This document shows, piece by piece, positions 60,508 to 64,000 of a DNA stretch of 64,000 nucleotides (its first letter is position 1; each line of letters starts with the position of its first letter). Source of the stretch: Neodiprion pinetum (lineage: Eukaryota; Arthropoda; Insecta; Hymenoptera; Diprionidae); contig NC_060236.1 in the NCBI RefSeq assembly GCF_021155775.2, positions 21,254,519-21,318,518 of the forward strand. Reading direction: 5' to 3'. The position numbers and the translations under genes are program-made. Below the pieces are notes generated by a model. The model worked only from the letters and a program-made list of their open reading frames with translations. It ran no database searches and was not told the origin of the DNA.

Positions 60508-63500
60508 ACTTCGTTGAGTAATGTTTTACTATTCTAACCAACTGTCCATCAGTCGTCAAGTCCGACCGGGGATTTTTCAGCGAAATACGCATACGCATAC
60601 TTGTAAGTCGTTGTACAAAACCGTCTTGTGCCGTCGCCTTCTTCGCACACATACGAATACCGACAAGCGATCAGATAGTGACTTACTTTTGGCAATTAAT
60701 TAAGTATTCAGCTCGGGTCCTTGTTCCCCCGGGGTAGAAATTCTTATATCAACCGGCGCTGCGACTGTGGCCCACGTCTCGCGCAACGACGTACGGCTTT
60801 CCGTTAGCGACAACCCGTTGGACACTGTATCCCAGGTATCCTCAGCACAGTGCTGTATACATCATCCGGGTGCCACTGAGCGTCTGAGTGTGGATTTATC
60901 ACACATAATCACTCTGTCACACTACTCTCTACATTTGAATCAGCGAAGCTTTACTGGTTCCCAGTTATAAGTATACCGCTGCGAAAAATCTGTGCATATA
61001 CACTGACTATTCAGTGACTTATCACTGATATTTCACTGATTGCCAGTGTATATAATGAGTGGACTTTCTTCAGTAGTATATTTATAACTGATTCACATTT
61101 AGATAGTAGTCAAGTACAACGGAAAAATTGAAAAAAAATGTTGTCAAATCCACAAGAAATTTGCGAACGCCACACCGAAGCGATGAACTCGATACTCGCG
61201 TTACTGGACGCTGGTCACAATTCGATCATTTGAATTTAGATCTCCGAGGTCTGCACCCGGGATCTCTCTGATCAGCATAACATGTACAGCTACATTGTCG
61301 ATGTGTCGCAATCAATTGTTTCAAACGGGACCAATACCCGCGGGGCCGGACGGAATTGGCAGACCCAAACTTGTCCGCCCGGTTTCGTTTCATTTTCTTT
61401 TTTTTTTACTTTTCTGTGGGATTCTGTTGGTGTTTTTTCTTCCTCTTCTTCTTTTGACACTCTCTTTGCAATTTCACACATTGTCTGCGTCACATATACT
61501 ATCTGTTACGTGTACACCATTTTAATTGGCTATTTGAATATAACTATTAAAAAACGACCCCTTTTTTTCTTCAATACCCGCATTCTCTTTCGAGAATGAA
61601 ATGCAGGCACTGTATACCACATCGCCGAGAGAATGAGTGGGTGGTATCGCGGTCGCAGAACCTCTTTGTTACAGTTGAAACACTCGTACCTATAACTTGC
61701 AGATATATCCTAGGGTATAATGTAAACTGCACTTAGCGAGGGTGTGGTCTCGACGGCGTTAATCAACTCCGGTACAGATTCTTTAAATTATTGTCCCATC
61801 AGGTAATGGACCAATATACACGAAGCATCTCGTTGTAGAATCGCTTAGCGCACTCTCGAAGAGTGAGAAAACAAAATCCAGATTCGCGACACTTGAAAAA
61901 GTATACCCCAACCGGTAGTAATCTGCAGAGAAAAACCATCACAAATCCTGAAGAAGAAGCGACACCATGTATCGCGTCTCTTCCGGGTCGGTATACATAA
62001 TATGCTGATTCGGTTATTGTCCCGCAGCCGCATACTGTGGAGCTGACTGCAGCAACGCCGCATTGTGGGCTCAAAGGGAAGGCGGCATGATTTTACACAG
62101 GCTCCAAGAGCTCGGCTCCTGCTGGTATGTCAAGGTAGGACACTACTCGGGCAGTTTATGAATAGTCGGTGCTCACACTCGAAGGTCGTGGCAAAAAATG
62201 AGCTATCAGCATAATCGCCGGTACGCCGAATCCACGCGGCTAACTCTACAATGACAACACTCACTAAATTTCGCCCCAACGGACTTCTGAAGATATTTCT
62301 GCATACCCCAAGACCTGCCCTTATGCACCACGTCTTCATACTATATACTCGTACCATGATATTATGGAACAGAATAAATCTAAATACACGAGTTTATGTA
62401 TACACAGTGAAGAGGTACACCTTGTACATGGTTAGTCGCACCTCTATAGGCACGCAGATCCGCTCCACATAGTATTGTATGGTAATATACCACCTCGTAG
62501 TCTAAATATTCATTGTATATTGCACTATTACCAGATAGCATCTCTCCAATGGTATCCTTATATCTGCCTACCTACCTAGCTAACCGTCTCGTCGGTAGAT
62601 TCAAGCCAACAACACCGCGAAACCCGATCCTCACTTATCCTCACCGTATCTTGGCTTGTGTGCGGTGCAATACACTTGAGGAAAAAATTAACGCGAGACA
62701 AAGTGCGCTGCTGTAAATCTTGAGAGTAAATACCGGTATAAGTGGCAGAAGTATGAGGTGCAATAGTTGTCAAAAGTGAAAATACAACTAGAATGGCGAA
62801 AGTCTATTCGATGAACAAAAATTCCCTCTCAAATTTTACAACGGTGCACTCTGTTCCAGGTGTTAATGAATCGGGCACTTTACCGGGGAAGGTGCTGAAC
62901 TTCCTAAAAGGCTTCGGTTTAACACCTGAAAAAGTGTTATATTCTGTAAATATGGCTAAAAAGAATGAAGACCAATGCAAGATTTTGAACTGTGTTACGA
63001 TTAATCTTATTTTCAAAATGAAACCGCCGTAATCCAAATGTTCGGTGGATCTTCGAGCGACGACAAGCGTACTGTATGGGAATAACGAAGTGAGAAAGGA
63101 TAGCGCAGATTACCTGTGGACTGAGATATCAGCGGACCAGGTTCGAGAGTGTGAGAGGTACTTCGATTATGACGTACTGCCGATGCAATTATAGATTGCA
63201 TGTTGCCGCTATCCCAACGCGATCTCGATGCGTGAGGATTCGTTGTGTACCTTCAGCTTTCCAGTAAATGGATTGATGGGATTTATAATTGTGACTAAAA
63301 CCCTCTGGGAATTAACAGCGTCATCACCTCTGCGTTGAAAAACAATTCTGCATGAATATACCTCGTGAAGAAGTGACTAGAGATGTAATTTCTTGTTTTC
63401 AGCTGAAATTGTTACTTATTAGCTAAGTAGTTTTCTGTACGTGAGCCTCGTAACTATCATTGAGGTATGCTTACATGGATAGACTCGTTGAGGGTATATG

Positions 63501-64000
63501 AGCAGCAGCCTCTTGTTTCAGGATGAAAATTATACGGTAACACAGCTGGTAAGACATATGCGGATGTAGGTAGCGGCGCTGATTGGCGAGAGAAAAAGAG
63601 ATGGAGAGAAAAAGGTAAAGAAAAGGAACAGCATCTAGCTGGAGACTGAAGTTCGAGCGAAGAAATCGTTTTTGACAATATCTTTTCTCCTCACCTCTGC
63701 ACACCTTTCATGCTTACGATCCACGGATCATTCATCGCCGCAAAGATCGTTCATTTCATACACAGCGCAGATTACTCGATTCTGAAATCACGGAAACGTA
63801 ATATTCTAACGTTTCCGATACCCGGCGCAACTTTTTATCCCCAAGAATATCGAGGCCAGCGTTCAAATCCATACAATTCCCCTCGCCCTACCGTGACTCT
63901 TATGTACTTCAGTTTAAAACGTACATAGATTAGTAATTCTGTCAGTATTTGGCTAAAAATTGGCACGTCTTATTATTAATGGAATTTAACACCTACACAC

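Larger units (their letters stand above)
47494..64000. other. Upstream of Hr38: mostly non-coding
   Basis: I find no multi-exon gene. The region contains CREs (48310, 49010, 49106), a tandem triplication (47830-48560), an orphan minus-strand terminal exon (49304-49474), a plus-strand exon candidate (50823-51077), small fold-back elements (50019-50206, 50419-50657, 53430-53838) and a Cys-rich frame (55457-55683). The stretches 51200-53400, 53850-55240, 55700-60450 and 60510-64000 show only AT-rich or simple sequence. Confidence 0.55.

Noticed and set aside
62793..63032. 79-codon frame with ATG
   Set aside because: No family resemblance or flanking gene structure, and the opposite strand is equally open.

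Overview
The window is nuclear DNA of an arthropod, almost certainly an insect. Genes are split by introns with GT/AG borders, the background is AT-rich, and the best-conserved protein is insect Hr38, the only NR4A nuclear receptor of insects. Scattered degenerate AACCT/TTAGG stretches and many fold-back DNA elements would suit a hymenopteran. That placement is an inference.

Two protein-coding genes are certain, both on the minus strand. At the left edge (1-1690) lie the first seven coding exons of an axonemal dynein heavy chain; the rest runs off the window. Hr38 follows, with its stop codon at 10316. Its DNA-binding and ligand-binding exons form a compact block (10316-14244). One N-terminal exon lies at 18789-19186 and a candidate first coding exon at 45948-46200. 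The eight exons join in frame to a predicted 783-residue receptor. A likely start site at about 47414 carries a TATA-like box at -31, a perfect initiator, a DPE match at +28 and a palindromic CRE at -79 to -72.

1691-10315 holds the Hr38 3' UTR, the dynein 5' flank, microsatellites and two fold-back elements (4537-5124 and 6007-7666). The 26.8-kb first intron (19187-45947) holds more transposon remnants, a probable Helitron and several CREs. 47415-64000 is mostly non-coding: promoter-proximal CREs, a tandemly triplicated module of about 240 bp (47830-48560), an orphan minus-strand terminal exon (49304-49474), further small elements and a few weak coding-like islands.

The main unifying signal is regulatory. 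The perfect 8-mer TGACGTCA occurs 11 times in the window, about one being expected by chance, and 7 of them lie between 40.3 and 49.2 kb. This fits the known role of NR4A genes as CREB-driven, activity-induced genes and suggests a distributed CRE array over the Hr38 5' region.
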